From: Ziziphus jujuba
Taxonomy: Eukaryota; Streptophyta; Magnoliopsida; Rosales; Rhamnaceae
Length of the DNA stretch: 64,000 nucleotides
Assembly: GCF_031755915.1 (NCBI RefSeq)
Contig: NC_083386.1
Coordinates: 1,729,501 to 1,793,500, forward strand
Direction: 5' to 3'
Part shown: positions 43,133-55,205 of the stretch, piece by piece
How the letters are laid out: each line of letters starts with the position of its first letter
Numbering within the stretch: the stretch's first letter is position 1
Notes under the pieces: model-generated
Told to the model about the DNA's origin: nothing
The model's input: only the letters and a program-made list of their open reading frames with translations
The model's database searches: none
Translations under genes and position numbers: made by a program

Positions 43133-44077
43133 TCTCCAACCGATGTGGGATGTTATAATCCTTCCCCCTTGGGGTCCAGCGTCCTCGCTGGCACACCGAT
43201 CCGGGTACTGGCTCTGATACCAACTGTAACAGCCCAGACCACCCGCATCAGGATATTGTCCTCTTTGGACCAGGGTTCACACCCTCTCTCCCCCCTGGCC
43301 TCAGACCACCCGCATCAGGATATTGTCCTCTTTGGCCCAGGGTTCACACCCTCTCTCCCCCCTGGCCCCGCATCAGGATATTGTCCTCTTTGGCCCAGGG
43401 TTCACACCCTCTCTCCCCCCTGGCCCCGCATCAGGATATTGTCCTCTTTGGCCCAGGGTTCACACCCTCTCTCCCCCCTGGCCTCAGACCACCCGCATCA
43501 GGATATTGTCCTCTTTGGCCCAGGGTTCACACCCTCTCTCCCCCCTGGCCTCAGACCACCCGCATCAGGATATTGTCCTCTTTGGCCCAGGGTTCACACC
43601 CTCTCTCCCCCCTGGCCTCAGACCACCCGCATCAGGATATTGTCCTCTTTGGCCCAGGGTTCACACCCTCTCTCCCCCCTGGCCTCAGACCACCCGCATC
43701 AGGATATTGTCCAGGGTTCACACCCTCTCTCCCCCCTGGCCTCAGACCACCCGCATCAGGATATTGTCCAGGGTTCACACCCTCTCTCCCCCCTGGCCTC
43801 AGACCACCCGCATCAGGATATTGTCCAGGGTTCACACCCTCTCTCCCCCCTGGCCTCAGACCACCCGCATCAGGATATTGTCCAGGGTTCACACCCTCTC
43901 TCCCCCCTGGCCTCAGACCACCCGCATCAGGATATTGTCCTCTTTGGCCCAGGGTTCACACCCTCTCTCCCCCCTGGCCTCAAGGTTTTGCTCACAAAAC
44001 GCATCCTGAAGGGAGAGGTATCCACAGCCTTATAAAGACCGCTTCGTGCTCCTCTCCAACCGATGTGGGATGTTACA
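43133..44077 (-). mobile_element. TRIM (miniature LTR retrotransposon), expanded 5' LTR and truncated 3' LTR
   Basis: On the minus strand the 5' LTR (44077 to 43225) starts TGTAACATCCCACATCGGTT and ends GGGCTGTTACA. The primer site TGGTATCAGAGC (43222 to 43211), about 40 bp of internal DNA and a polypurine tract AAGGGGGAAGGAT (43170 to 43158) follow. The 3' LTR start TATAACATCCCACATCGGTT runs to about 43133, then similarity is lost. There is no coding capacity. The LTR text (GGACAATATCCTGATGCGG, CCTCTCCAACCGATGTGGGA on the other strand) matches a TRIM family common in angiosperms, from memory. Confidence 0.82.
43235..43980 (+). repeat. Minisatellite of 12 units inside the TRIM LTR
   Basis: The twelve head-to-tail units have the pattern CAGACCACCCGCATCAGGAT ... 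CCCCCCTGGCCT. Unit lengths in order are 67, 66, 58, 59, 67, 67, 67, 57, 57, 57, 57 and 67 bp. Two internal-deletion variants exist: one lacks the first bases (CAGACCAC), the other lacks TCTTTGGCC. Since 67 is not a multiple of three and no stop occurs, all three + frames are open for about 230-300 codons; these are not genes. Confidence 0.95.
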
Positions 44078-45344
44078 TTAATGGTCAAAGGTTAAAGATC
44101 ATTATGTTTGATTTTGTTAAGGCTTAAAGATCCCTGTTCTTGGTAGATAAAGAAAGAGGATCACTGGCTGTGTATTTATGTATAAGAGAATATGAGATCA
44201 GCTAAAATTAAAAACAAGGTGGAGGGAAAATGAAGTTGGATGAAGAGAGTTAAAGAATGAGTGCCAGTTGGTGGGACACTTGAGGCTTTGTTTGGAAGAG
44301 AGGAAATGTTTAAGGAATGAAAATCCATGCCTAGCTTGGTAGGAGGGAGCGGGAAGTGAAAAAGTGGGAGTGGGAGGATTGTAAATCCATCCTGCTCCAT
44401 GCAAAACAAGAGGAGTTGGAGGGTGGAAAATCTTGATGCTAAGCAAAATAGTCAAACTACCCCTTGTAAAATATTAGTAAATGACAGTTCCATGAACAAT
44501 ATTACTATCAGACCTTTAAATCTCCCATGTATTGTTATAATTACATTTTTAGCAAAACAAGTGAAAAGTGGCCACTAAAGAAAGCAATTAGAGAAGTCAC
44601 AAATTGCAGTGGCTTCCTTTAGCTGTCAGAAAATAGCCAGAGCTTTCTGTCAAATCCTTCTATTCTATATATATTGTCATCCTAGAAATCTGCAAGTAAT
44701 GTCTAACACCTTCTCTATCTATATTTTTCCTTGATCTGAAATGAATTACTCCCAGGGCCTGTTCTTTTTTATGAGAGTTTGACTAGAGTTTAGAGACTGA
44801 AACTTCAAAATAAATCTTCCTTTTAGCATTATCGATTCCTTTTATCTTGGATTAGAATAAGTCGTCAAAAACAAGATTTTCTGACAGCCCATTTTCAATG
44901 GAAAAACATATATATATATATATATATATATTAATAACATTAACTTGGGTTGTCCTCCCGACGGGGTTTTAAGATATCTGTTTGTCCTTGTATGTTTGAT
45001 GTGGAAAGATGATTAATTATAGGGATGAGACTAGAAATTGTGAGCAAAAAAGATAAAAGGACGGCAAAAGATAACCATATATATATATATATATATTGAA
45101 ACAGGAGGAATATGGTTAGCTAGGGAGGCACTAAGGTGTCAGCTGCCCATTGGTTGATCAAATGTTTTTTTGGAAGTCTATTTCAGCGGCACGTCAAACT
45201 ATTATACTATATTTGGTCGCTGTCTTCTTCAATTAATCAATAATCAATTAATCTCTTTCGACTTTTAAGCAGGTAGAATTTCAATATAATTTATAGATTA
45301 TATTGGTAAGAAATGGCAGCTAGGTAGATGTATAGATCCTCAAA
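44078..45344 (+). repeat. Segmental duplication, copy C (upstream of CRK3)
   Basis: It is collinear with 7410-7661 plus 11308-12672 (copy A) and with 62050-63521 (copy B). It begins abruptly at the TRIM boundary. It contains the empty site of the 7662-11307 element (CCATGCCTAGCTTGG, about 44326). It lacks the 12500-12610 stretch found upstream of CRK1 and CRK4. No gene was recognised. Confidence 0.85.
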
Positions 45345-48300
45345 ATGGCATCCTTCAAGAGGTTTGTGACCACCCTTGTAGTAGCCGTTTCCATATTGAG
45401 CAGCTACCTTACTATGACTACCGAAGCCACCCCAACTTATCACTACCATTTCTGCTCAAATACAACCACTTTCAATCTCAACAGCCCCTACAAATCCAAT
45501 CTGGATATCGTTTTGTCTAATCTTTCCTCGAACGCCGCCCAAGAAAGCGATTTCATCTTCTTCAGGGCCGATGCTGGCGACAACGGCACTAGTAACTATG
45601 TCTATGGCATCTATCTCTGCCGTGGCGATGTTAACTCCGCCATCTGCCACGACTGTGTGTTAACATCAATCGAATATGCACGCCAAAAGTGCTCTGTAGA
45701 GAAAGAGGTGATCATATGGTACGACGAATGCATGCTGCGCTACTCCAACCAATCCTTCCAGTCCACCATGTCAGCGTCTCCCTCTTTTTGCATGTGGAAT
45801 ACGCAGAATGCGACGGAAAGCGACAAATTCAAGCAGGAAGTAGAGAAGACAATGAATGAATGTGGAAGTAAGGCTGCAAAAAGTGCTAAGAAGTTCATGG
45901 TACAAGAAGCTGATATATCAGGATTCGACACCATCTACAGCTTGGTGCAGTGCACGCAGGACTTGTCTATCCACGATTGTACCAAATGTCTCCAGTATGC
46001 GACTTCGAGTTTTCCACCACTTTTAGATGGAAAAGAAGGTGCAAGAGTTTTCCTTCCTAGTTGTATTATTAGGTACGAACTTTATCCTTTTTATGAAGCA
46101 GCTGAATCGCCTAAAGGTATGCATACTATTATTAACTTTCAATTCTAAATTTATTAATTAATGCATACTATTATTAACTTTAAATTCTAAATTTATTAAT
46201 CAACAATTAATTTTATCAGTTCATCCATTGATTACTAGAAATCAGCAAATGAAATGACATATTATCCATCTAGTCTACAAACTGTGTCTAAACGTTTATT
46301 AAGAATAAAAAATAATAAAATCCACCCCCACTATATATATTCTGAAAGAAAAAAAGAAAAGAAAAGAAAAGAAACAGCTCAAATAATTAAGTATATCACT
46401 AAATTAATGCAACATTAATTAAGGGGTTTTGTATGCAGGAAAAAGCAAAATGTCACCATTAGCTATTATTGGGATTGTAATACCTATAACTACAGTTTCT
46501 CTGACCCTTCTAGTCACGGGCTGCCTTATGCTTCTTCGTCGCAAGAGAGCAAGAGCCAACGACCATACTATTCGACGACCAAATGGTAAAGTACATATTT
46601 ATTTTATATTAATTTATATTAAATACAGAACGATAAAAATAAATAAAAATAAATATGTGTATAAATTGTTCTATTTATTTAAAAATATAAATAAAAATTA
46701 AAAAATATATATAAACGAGAGCTTATAAATTAAAATATGTAATAGATTAAAACGAGATGAAGCTAAAAATAAGGTTATTAAATATATATTAAAATTAATT
46801 ATTTTTAATTTATAAGATAAAATTATAACTGTTAATAAAATAATAATAATTTTCTGGCTTTTGCCGCCTTTTAATAAAATAATAATTAAAAAATAAAAAA
46901 ATAATAGACTTAAAAAAATAAAAGAATAAAATAAAAGAATCTTTTTTATACACGTTTTTTTTATTATGTCATAATTCATGAAAGAGGGAAAAAAAAAAGG
47001 TGATTTAAATTTTTAGAAAAATACTTTGTTTTTTTTTTTTTCACTTGTATAATACGACAATGCGTTTAAGATGCATTTTAAACTTTTCCATTTAAAAAAA
47101 ATTATTTTTCTTTTTTCTTTTTTTTTTCTTTGGAATTTTAAATGGTATGGAAAACAAGAGTTTTTTTTTTTTTTTTTAAAAAAAATTCGAATGTGTATTA
47201 TTTGCCAATTTGATAACTTAGTTGATAACCAATCATTCTTTTATTTAGGAGAAATTTGTCCTGGTTTTGTCAAATATCAAGTTATATTGCCAATAAATCA
47301 ATTATATATAAGTTAATCCCAATTCAACACCACCACTCCCCGCCCGGGGGCCCCACAAAAAAAAAAGAAGGAAAAAATCCGAAATTCTTTAATAAGAGAA
47401 AAAAAAATCACTCATAACCATATATGTATATCTATTTTAATCCTGATTCTTTTTAGTAGTTTGGAAATTTCGGTTCTAAAGTAAAGAAATGTTATAATAG
47501 GATTGGCTTATTCTAAAAACAACAAAAATAAATGAAAAGCACATTTTTGAAATCAACTATGAAACATATTCATGGGCTTGCTTCTCTAATTAAACTTAAT
47601 TTTCACTCTTTAATTGTAGTATATAGTGTCTTTCTTATTTACCAAAAAAAAAAAAAAAAATACTTATAATAACAAAAAAATCAGTTGTGTCTGTAATGTA
47701 AAACTAATTAGTGATTATTTAATCAGAAAGTTCAAAGTGAAATTACGACCATAGAGTCTCTGCAATTTGACTTGGAAACCATAGAAACAGCCACAAGCAG
47801 GTTTCCTGAAGACAATAAACTTGGTGAAGGCGGATTTGGTGAAGTCTTCAAGGTATATATATATACATATGCATGTCTAAATATTTCCATTCCTTTTTGT
47901 TATTAAAAATATGAAAAAAAAAAATGTCATGCATAATATATAAGTGCAATATCGGAAATATTCAGTAAGTAATATGGCATAGCTTGGAAAATTCTCAGGG
48001 AACACTTCCCAATGGACAAGAAATAGCCGTAAAAAGACTATCAAAAAGTTCCAGTCAAGGTGCTGAAGAATTTAAAAATGAGGTTGTACTGGTAGCCAAG
48101 CTTCAACACAGAAACCTGGTTAGGCTTTTGGGATTCTGCTTGGAAGGAGGAGAAAAAATGCTTGTCTATGAATTTGTACCAAAGAAAAGCCTTGATTATT
48201 TTTTGTTTGGTATGTCCTATATTCTTTTCTTTCAAGTTATTCTTCGATCAGTATGTTCTTTAACATATATATACTCATTCCAAAAAAAAAAAAAAAAAAA

Positions 48301-49540
48301 AAACAAAAGGAAATTAACGACCATATACATGTTTCTATAGTTTTGTTCACAGGAATGTTCAACGTCCTAAGAATTCTTTTTAAGTGTTGAATCATATATA
48401 CTGAACATACAGATCCTGTAAAGCAAGGAGAGTTAGATTGGTCAAAACGTCACAATATAATAGGAGGAATTGCTCGAGGAATTTTATATCTTCGTGAGGA
48501 TTCTCGACTTAGAGTTATACATTGTGATTTGAAAACTAGTAACATCTTATTGGATGTAGATATGAATCCAAAAATTTCAGACTTTGGCATGGCCAGGATG
48601 TTTGGCATCGATAAAACTGAAGGAAACACCAAAAGAATTGTTGGAACTTATTGAGTGCTACTTTAATCTCAAACTTTTTGTTGTGGATAATCTCAAGTAA
48701 TGAGCGAAAGTGACGATTTTGAGTAATCAAATTTGGACAGGCATTTGATACATAGTCAAGGGATGCATACATATATATATATATATATATACATATTAAA
48801 TATAATATACACAATAAGAAAAGTAGAGGTTCTTCACAACAACAATAATACTCCCGGTGACAACTTTAAGTAAGATAATATGCAAAAAACTTTAATTACT
48901 GATAGACACATATACAGTATGATTATTTCAATTCTTATTTTATTTTTATTTTTTATACAATGTTTTAATTTCTTTCTAATTTTCGGAAAAAGTGGTTACA
49001 TGGCTCCGGAATATGCTATGGAGGGATTATATTCCATCAAGTCTGATGTCTTCAGTTTCGGTGTGTTGTTGCTTGAGATCCTAAGTGGGAGAAAGAACTC
49101 TGGTTTTCATCTCACCAAATTTGCTCCTAGCTTGCTTGCATATGTAAGGTTTATATATACAATTAAGTAGCTTAAGTTTTTCTAAAATTAAATAATTTAC
49201 ACCTATTATATATATAATATACATTATGCAGGCATGGAGTTTGTGGAATGAAGGTAAAGGGTTGGAGTTAATGGATCCGTCGCTAAAAGATTCATGTGCA
49301 GTAAATGAATTTATGAGATACGTTCATATTGGGTTGCTATGTGTTCAAGAAGATGCGTATAACAGGCCAACCATGTCATCTGTTGTTCATATGTTGAAAA
49401 GTGAAACTATTAGCCTTTCTCAACCCGAACGACCTGCTTTCTCTGTTGGAAGACTTACGCAACATCATGAATTCGAACCAGCTCCTGATCGCAGTTTGTC
49501 TGATAATGGTTTGACAATTTCTACTTTTGTGCCTCGGTGA
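45345..49540 (+). CDS. CRK3: cysteine-rich receptor-like kinase with a lost splice donor and HRD to HCD change
   Basis: Exons by comparison with CRK1 are 45345-46116, 46439-46585, 47731-47852, 47999-48209, 48413-48650, 48993-49143 and 49232-49540 (649 codons if spliced as in CRK1). Signal peptide, two DUF26 repeats ([26 protein letters not shown]), a transmembrane helix and [11 protein letters not shown] are intact. Two lesions are seen. The donor after exon 5 reads TT instead of GT (48651-48652), so reading through gives GTY then TGA within three bases. The catalytic HRD Arg is Cys (48533-48535, HCDLK). The likely product is a receptor ending in the activation segment, or a pseudogene. Exons 6 and 7 remain open and well conserved, so decay is recent. 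Confidence 0.85.
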
Positions 49541-50321
49541 GGGAAGATAACCATGGGTAAAAGATTTCAAATATGTATAGGTTGATATATTTCTCATCCC
49601 CATGGACAAAAACTAGAATTTGTCTCATATTTTCTTGTAATTTTCCATGCAAAATGCATTTTTTAATGCATAGGAATAATACGATACTGAAGAGAACATA
49701 GAAAAGCAAGAAATTGTAGACCAAAATAAAGAGTTTCAAGAACCCATCTCCTAATATATGCTAACAAATAGTCCATAAAATTTCAGAATATTTACCTGTG
49801 GGGCCAAAGTCGAAGAGCACATTTTCGCAACTTAACAACAGAAAATATATATTAGTTTTCTCCATGTTGGTTGAGGGAATTGTGGAAGATATTACGTGGA
49901 AATTGAACCGCATATCGCCATATGATGACTGTTTTGAAGGCTTGGTTGGAATGTACAAACGCTATGAACAAATTAGATCCTCACTATGTATTGGGACTCC
50001 GGAGTGTTCACGTAGTCGCCCTTTTAGGCATGGTTAGTGTAAGAAAGGGAACAATTGCTGGTGTTCTGTTTCAGTTGTTGTCTTCTCAATTTGAGAGCTC
50101 TTACTTTCTCAAAGATGTTAATTAGAGAGAGGCAAACTAGATTATTGGTGTAAGGAACTTCTTTCTGCATTATTAGAGGACTAGAATCTTAGTATGAGCG
50201 ATTCGTACGTAGAATCAACTTTTGTTGGAAGAAGGCTCCGCCATGGATAAATCAAAACAATTTAAAGTTTATTTAGTCTAATTGCATGATCAATTTTCCC
50301 TGGAAGTAGAATCATTGTAAC

Positions 50322-51049
50322 TGTAAAGAAATAATCCTCAAGAGTTGAGGAGTGTTGAGAACTGATGCACATCTGTTCTAGCGTGTGCATAAAGGAAGTA
50401 AGAAACGGTGTCGTTTTGGATATAATACAGTTATATCATTTGGAGAAGAAGAACGACAGCGTTTTGTATCTGGTTTAATGATATAAGTAGGACGGCGTCG
50501 TATTGGCTCAATATTGATTTTACCTGAATAACAGAATCACGTGCAGGCCATGTGGATTAGTTATGGTGGTTATATGGAGGGCTAATTATCATTGGTCCAC
50601 GTCATCTTGGATTGCCACATCAGCAACAGCAATACTGAGTATAAATAACGACCTTCATTCTGTTTCAAGGACTACTGGTTTTTACAGATTATAGAGCTAA
50701 GGATTGAGTTTGTTTTTCAGTGATTTTGAGAGGAAATTGAGTTCTTCGTGCTTTTGTTCAAACTCTTCAAGATAATCTGTAGATATAGAACAATTTTTGT
50801 GTGAGATTGGTTAAGACAGTTTGAGTGAGGGTGTATATGGGCTTACGGGTTGGTTTGGGTGTTTTTCTGTGTGATCCACCATTGAAGAACCTGTGAAGCT
50901 CTTGTTGTTCTCCCCCCTTTTTGAATAATAATAGCAGAAGCTCAGAACCTGAGCACGAGGACGTAGGCAATAGTTTGGCCGAACCTCGTTAAACTGTGTG
51001 TGTGTTTTCTTGGTTGTTTTAGTTTTTGTTCTTGCTGTTTTTCTTAACA
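50322..51049 (+). repeat. 5' LTR of the copia element
   Basis: It starts TGTAAAGAAATAATCC and ends TTTTTCTTAACA. A TATAAATA box lies at about 50640-50647. Confidence 0.93.
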
Positions 51050-51051
51050 AG

Positions 51052-51063
51052 TGGTATCAGAGC
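51052..51063 (+). other. Primer-binding site (initiator Met tRNA)
   Basis: TGGTATCAGAGC starts two bases after the 5' LTR. Confidence 0.9.
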
Positions 51064-51115
51064 AAGGATAGGAAGGTTGGTGGAGATTCTGTATCAAGAA
51101 CTCATATGATCAAGA

Positions 51116-53407
51116 ATGGCATCAAAGATTGAAGTGGAGATCTTCAATGGCAAAGGGGACTTCCTGCTTTGGAGGAAGAAAATGAAGGTTGTTCTTGTCC
51201 AGATGAAAGTAGCAAGAGCCATAGATGGAACATTCTCTGCAGATCTCTCGGAAGACAAGAAATTGGAGATGGATGAGATTGCTCTGAGTACGATCATTCT
51301 TCACTTGTCAGATAATGTGCTGAGAAAGGTAGATGATGTAACTACCACTTCTGAAATGTGGCATAAACTAGAACAATTATATCTGGTAAGGTCTCTACCT
51401 GATCGTATTCTTTTGCTTGAGCAGTTTTTTGGCTTTAAGATGGACACCAATAAAGATTTGGACTCTAATCTTGATATGTTTAATCGTTTAATACTTGATC
51501 TTGCTAATTGTAAAGTCACTTTTAGTGATGAACACAATGCTGTGATTCTGTTAAACTCTTTACCTGAGTCTTATAGAGAGGTCAAGAATGCCATAAAGTA
51601 TGGCCGTGATTTCTTGTCCTTAGATATGGTGATAAGTTCTTTAAAATCTAGGGATATTGAAATGAAATCTGAGTCTAAGGCAGAAGGTCTTAATGTTCAA
51701 GGAAGAAGTCAAACAAGGACTTTTGGTAATTCTGAGTTTAGAGCCAGGAGTAGAGATCACTCCAGATCCAAATCAAGAACTAGAGGTCGAAAATGTTATT
51801 ACTGTAAGAGGGAAGGTCATATAATGAGATTTTGCTACAAGAAAAAGAGAGATGACAAAAGTAAGACTCAGGTGAGCAGTGATCTTGCTGCTGTCACCTC
51901 GAGTGATGAGTCTGGTGAAGTTCTTGTGGCTGACACTGAACAAAATAAGACTGAATGGGTTCTAGATTCAGGGTGTTCATTCCATATGAGTCCTATACTT
52001 GATATTTTTCAGTCTTATAAGGAATATGAAGGAGGACAAGTTCTCCTTGGTGATGATCATTCCTGTAAAGTTGTTGGTTTAGGTAATGTTCAATTTAAAC
52101 TAGATGATGGCACTGTTAAGACTCTAAACTCAGTTAGATATGTGCCTGGTTTAAGGAGAAATTTAATTTCTCTTGGAATGCTTGATGAGGCTGGCTATAC
52201 CACTAAAACTGAGAATGGAAAAATGAGAATTTCGAAAGGCTCTTTTGTTGCTTTTAAAGGCATTAAGAAAAATGGTTTGTATGTTTTGTTTGGTGAAGCT
52301 GTGTCTAATTCTTGCAATGCTTCAATTCAAACATCTGCAGATAAAACTCTGTTATGGCATAATAGATTAGGCCATATAAGTGAGAAAGGTATGTATTATC
52401 TGAATAAGCAACAAGTTTTTGGTAAGGATCAAATAAGCAAATTAGACTTTTGTGAAAATTGCATTTTAGGTAAGCAACATAGGCTCAGTTTTAATTTGAA
52501 TTCAAATAGAGCTAAAGCTGTGCTTGATTATGTTCATGCTGATCTTTGGGGTCCTGCTAAAGTCTCCACTCAGAGTGGAAACAGGTACTTTATGTCTATC
52601 ATAGATGACCATTCTAGGAAAGTGTGGGTCATCTTATTGAAGTCCAAAGATGAGGCCTTCAATAAGTTTAAAGAGTGGAAACTACTTGTTGAAAAACAAG
52701 CAAATAGAACAGTAAAGGCTTTGAGAATAGATAATGGTCTTGAATTTTGTAATAGGGAGTTTGATAATTTCTGTAAGACTCAAGGAATGGTGAGGCATAG
52801 AACTGTCAAGCATACCCCTCAGCAAAATGGTGTTGCTGAGAGGATGAATAGAACCTTGCTCGATAAGGTTAGATGTATGTTAGTGTCATCAGGCTTGCCA
52901 AAGTTGTTTTGGGGTGAAGCAGTTATGACTGCTATGCATCTTGTTAATTTGTCACCATCGACTGCTCTAAATTTTGAAACACCTGAGTATGTCTGGTCTG
53001 GAAAGTTGCCAAATTATGATAATTTGAGAGTGTTTGGATGTGCAGCATATGCACATCAGTCAGAAGGTAAGCTTGAACCTAGAGGCATCAAATGTGTTTT
53101 TCTAGGGCATCCTCAAGGTGTCAAAGGCTATAGGCTGTGGGTTAAGGACAGCAATGGTTTTAAAGTCATTGTTAGTAGAGATGTTATTTTCAATGAATAT
53201 ATTATGCCTTGCAAGAATACTAACAGTGCAGGTATTGAAAGTGAGCAACCACAACACATGTCAAGGCAGATGGACTTGGTAATACCTGAAATTGATTTTC
53301 AAGACAAAGATGGAAGTGAACCAAAGGAATCATCATCAGAAGCTGAAGTCCATGGAACTCCTGATCATTCAGAGTCAGAATCAGATGAAGAAAGGCAAGG
53401 ACAATAG
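51116..53407 (+). CDS. Copia gag, protease and integrase
   Basis: This frame has 763 codons. Gag lies at residues 1-200 (FNGKGDFLLWRKKM, LLNSLPESY), with zinc knuckle CYYCKREGHIMRFC (C-x2-C-x4-H-x4-C). The protease motif is WVLDSGCSFHM. The integrase has GAG-pre-integrase text (LLWHNRLGHISEKGM), HADLWGP, IIDDHSRK, RIDNGLEF (usually TDNGGEF) and PQQNGVAERMNRT. The frame ends at a TAG that replaces a sense codon in the linker before reverse transcriptase, since the same frame continues. Confidence 0.93.
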   Translation: MASKIEVEIFNGKGDFLLWRKKMKVVLVQMKVARAIDGTFSADLSEDKKLEMDEIALSTIILHLSDNVLRKVDDVTTTSEMWHKLEQLYLVRSLPDRILLLEQFFGFKMDTNKDLDSNLDMFNRLILDLANCKVTFSDEHNAVILLNSLPESYREVKNAIKYGRDFLSLDMVISSLKSRDIEMKSESKAEGLNVQGRSQTRTFGNSEFRARSRDHSRSKSRTRGRKCYYCKREGHIMRFCYKKKRDDKSKTQVSSDLAAVTSSDESGEVLVADTEQNKTEWVLDSGCSFHMSPILDIFQSYKEYEGGQVLLGDDHSCKVVGLGNVQFKLDDGTVKTLNSVRYVPGLRRNLISLGMLDEAGYTTKTENGKMRISKGSFVAFKGIKKNGLYVLFGEAVSNSCNASIQTSADKTLLWHNRLGHISEKGMYYLNKQQVFGKDQISKLDFCENCILGKQHRLSFNLNSNRAKAVLDYVHADLWGPAKVSTQSGNRYFMSIIDDHSRKVWVILLKSKDEAFNKFKEWKLLVEKQANRTVKALRIDNGLEFCNREFDNFCKTQGMVRHRTVKHTPQQNGVAERMNRTLLDKVRCMLVSSGLPKLFWGEAVMTAMHLVNLSPSTALNFETPEYVWSGKLPNYDNLRVFGCAAYAHQSEGKLEPRGIKCVFLGHPQGVKGYRLWVKDSNGFKVIVSRDVIFNEYIMPCKNTNSAGIESEQPQHMSRQMDLVIPEIDFQDKDGSEPKESSSEAEVHGTPDHSESESDEERQGQ

Positions 53408-55126
53408 CTTTCTTCACCTTCAAGAACTGTTGCATCACCAGGTTATCTGTTGACTCGAGATAGAGCCAGAAGGAGGATTATCCCAAATAAGAGATACAGC
53501 TATGCAGATTTTATTGCATATGCTTTAGTTGGATTTCAAGAATTCTCTGATAATGAGCCTCAGAATTATAAAGAAGCTATGAAGTCTTCAGAATCATCAA
53601 AATGGAAGCAAGCAATGGATGAGGAAATGCAGTCACTTCATGATAATCATACATGGGACCTGGTGTTGGCACCTGCAAAATAAAGAGTTGTCGACTGTAA
53701 ATGGATTTTTAAAGTTAAGGAAGGGTTGACCAAGTCAGATCCAGTGAGATTCAAGGCTAGGTTGGTAGCAAAGGGTTTTACTCAGGTTGAAGGTGTAGAT
53801 TATAATGAAATCTTCTCACCTGTAGTCAAATATACCACTATTTGAATTATTCTCTCTTTAGTCACACATTTTGATTGGGAACTAGAACAATTGGATGTAA
53901 AGACTGCATTCCTTCATGGGGATTTGGAAGAAACTATCTACATGAAACAACCAGAGGGATATGAAGTGACTAGAAAGGGTGGAGAGCTAGTATGCATGCT
54001 AAAGAAGTCTCTCTACGGTTTAAAACAGTCACCAAGGCAGTGGTATAAAAGATTTGACACTTTTGTGGTGAAGGCTGGTTTTATGAGGAGCAATTTTGAT
54101 AGTTGTTTGTACTTCAAGGAGACAGCAAGCTCAAATGCTGTATTTCTGCTTTTGTATGTGGATGATATGTTGCTGTCAGGACCAAATGCAAAAGTAATTG
54201 ATTCAGTCAAACAGTTACTAAGTTCAGAGTTTGATATGAAGGAGCTTGGTCAGGCAAAAAGGATTTTGGGCATGACAATCGAGAGGAACAGAAGAAACAG
54301 GAAAATGAAACTGCATCAGACTTCATATGTTCAAAAGATACTGTCCAAGTTCAGTATGAATGAAGCTAAACCTGTATCTGTGCCACTAGGTGGTCATTAC
54401 AAGTTGTCAATGGAACAGTGTCCTAGTAATGCACAAGAAAGAGAAGATATGATCACTGTATCATATTCAAGTGCAATAGGTTCAGTTATGTACCTTATGA
54501 TCAGTACAAGGCCAGATTTGGCTTATGCAGTAAGTGTGCTGAGCAGGTTTATGTCAAATCCTGGAAGGAGCCATTGGGATGCAGTAAAGTGGCTTTTAAG
54601 GTATTTAAAGCACACTGCAAATGAAGGATTGGTGTTTGAAAGCAGCAAAGATGGAATAGAATTGCTTGGTTACACAGATGCAGATTATGCTGGGGATCTA
54701 GATAAAAGAAAGTCAATATCAGCATATGCATTCACTGTTTATGGGAATTGTGTAAGTTGGAAGTCACATTTGCAAGCCATAGTAGCCTTGTCTACTACAG
54801 AGGCAGAATATATGGCAATCACAGATGCTGCAAAGGAAGCAATATGGATCAAAGGTTTACTGTCAGAACTTGATATGTTGCACAAGGCTGTCAAACTCTA
54901 TTCAGATAGTCAAAGTGCAATACATCTTTCTAAGAATCCTGTATTCCATGAGAGGTCCAAACATATTCAGATTAAATATCATTTCATACGGGATATGGTG
55001 GAAAGGAAGGAAGTCAAGTTAGAGAAGGTACCTACAGAACTGAATCCTATTGATATAGGTACAAAAGTTTTACCCCTGAGCAGGTTTAACTCATGTAAAA
55101 CCTTGCTCAATATTGGGGTAGGCTAA
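53408..55126 (+). pseudogene. Copia reverse transcriptase and RNase H, with internal stops
   Basis: It is in the same frame as the gag-integrase part. It has WKQAMDEEMQSLHDNHTW, then TAA (53681-53683), [12 protein letters not shown], then TGA (53843-53845) where an Arg codon is usual, then an uninterrupted 411-codon part: LDVKTAFLHGDLEETIYM, LYVDDMLLSG (catalytic DD), RNase H text SWKSHLQAIVALSTTEAEYM and SKHIQIKYHFIRD. Three nonsense changes and no frameshift suggest recent point decay, or mobilisation of an already defective copy. Confidence 0.92.
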
Positions 55127-55205
55127 TGCTGTTTTAAAGGAAGATTGCAAGGATGGTTCACAAAGTTTCTGCTATAATTACACTCTTGAGGATTAGGTGG
55201 AGAAA

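Noticed and set aside
43235..43980. Regularly spaced repeats considered as a CRISPR array.
   Set aside because: Units are contiguous with no unique spacers, in a plant genome, inside a TRIM LTR.
43145..44127. Open frames of 230-300 codons in all three + frames, rich in Pro/Ser/His.
   Set aside because: They are generated by stop-free 57-67 bp minisatellite units; the protein text is only a repeated unit in three frames.
46698..46979. Minus-strand 93-codon frame in CRK3 intron 2.
   Set aside because: It is AT-rich low-complexity text (Ile/Leu/Phe runs) with no start context or domain.
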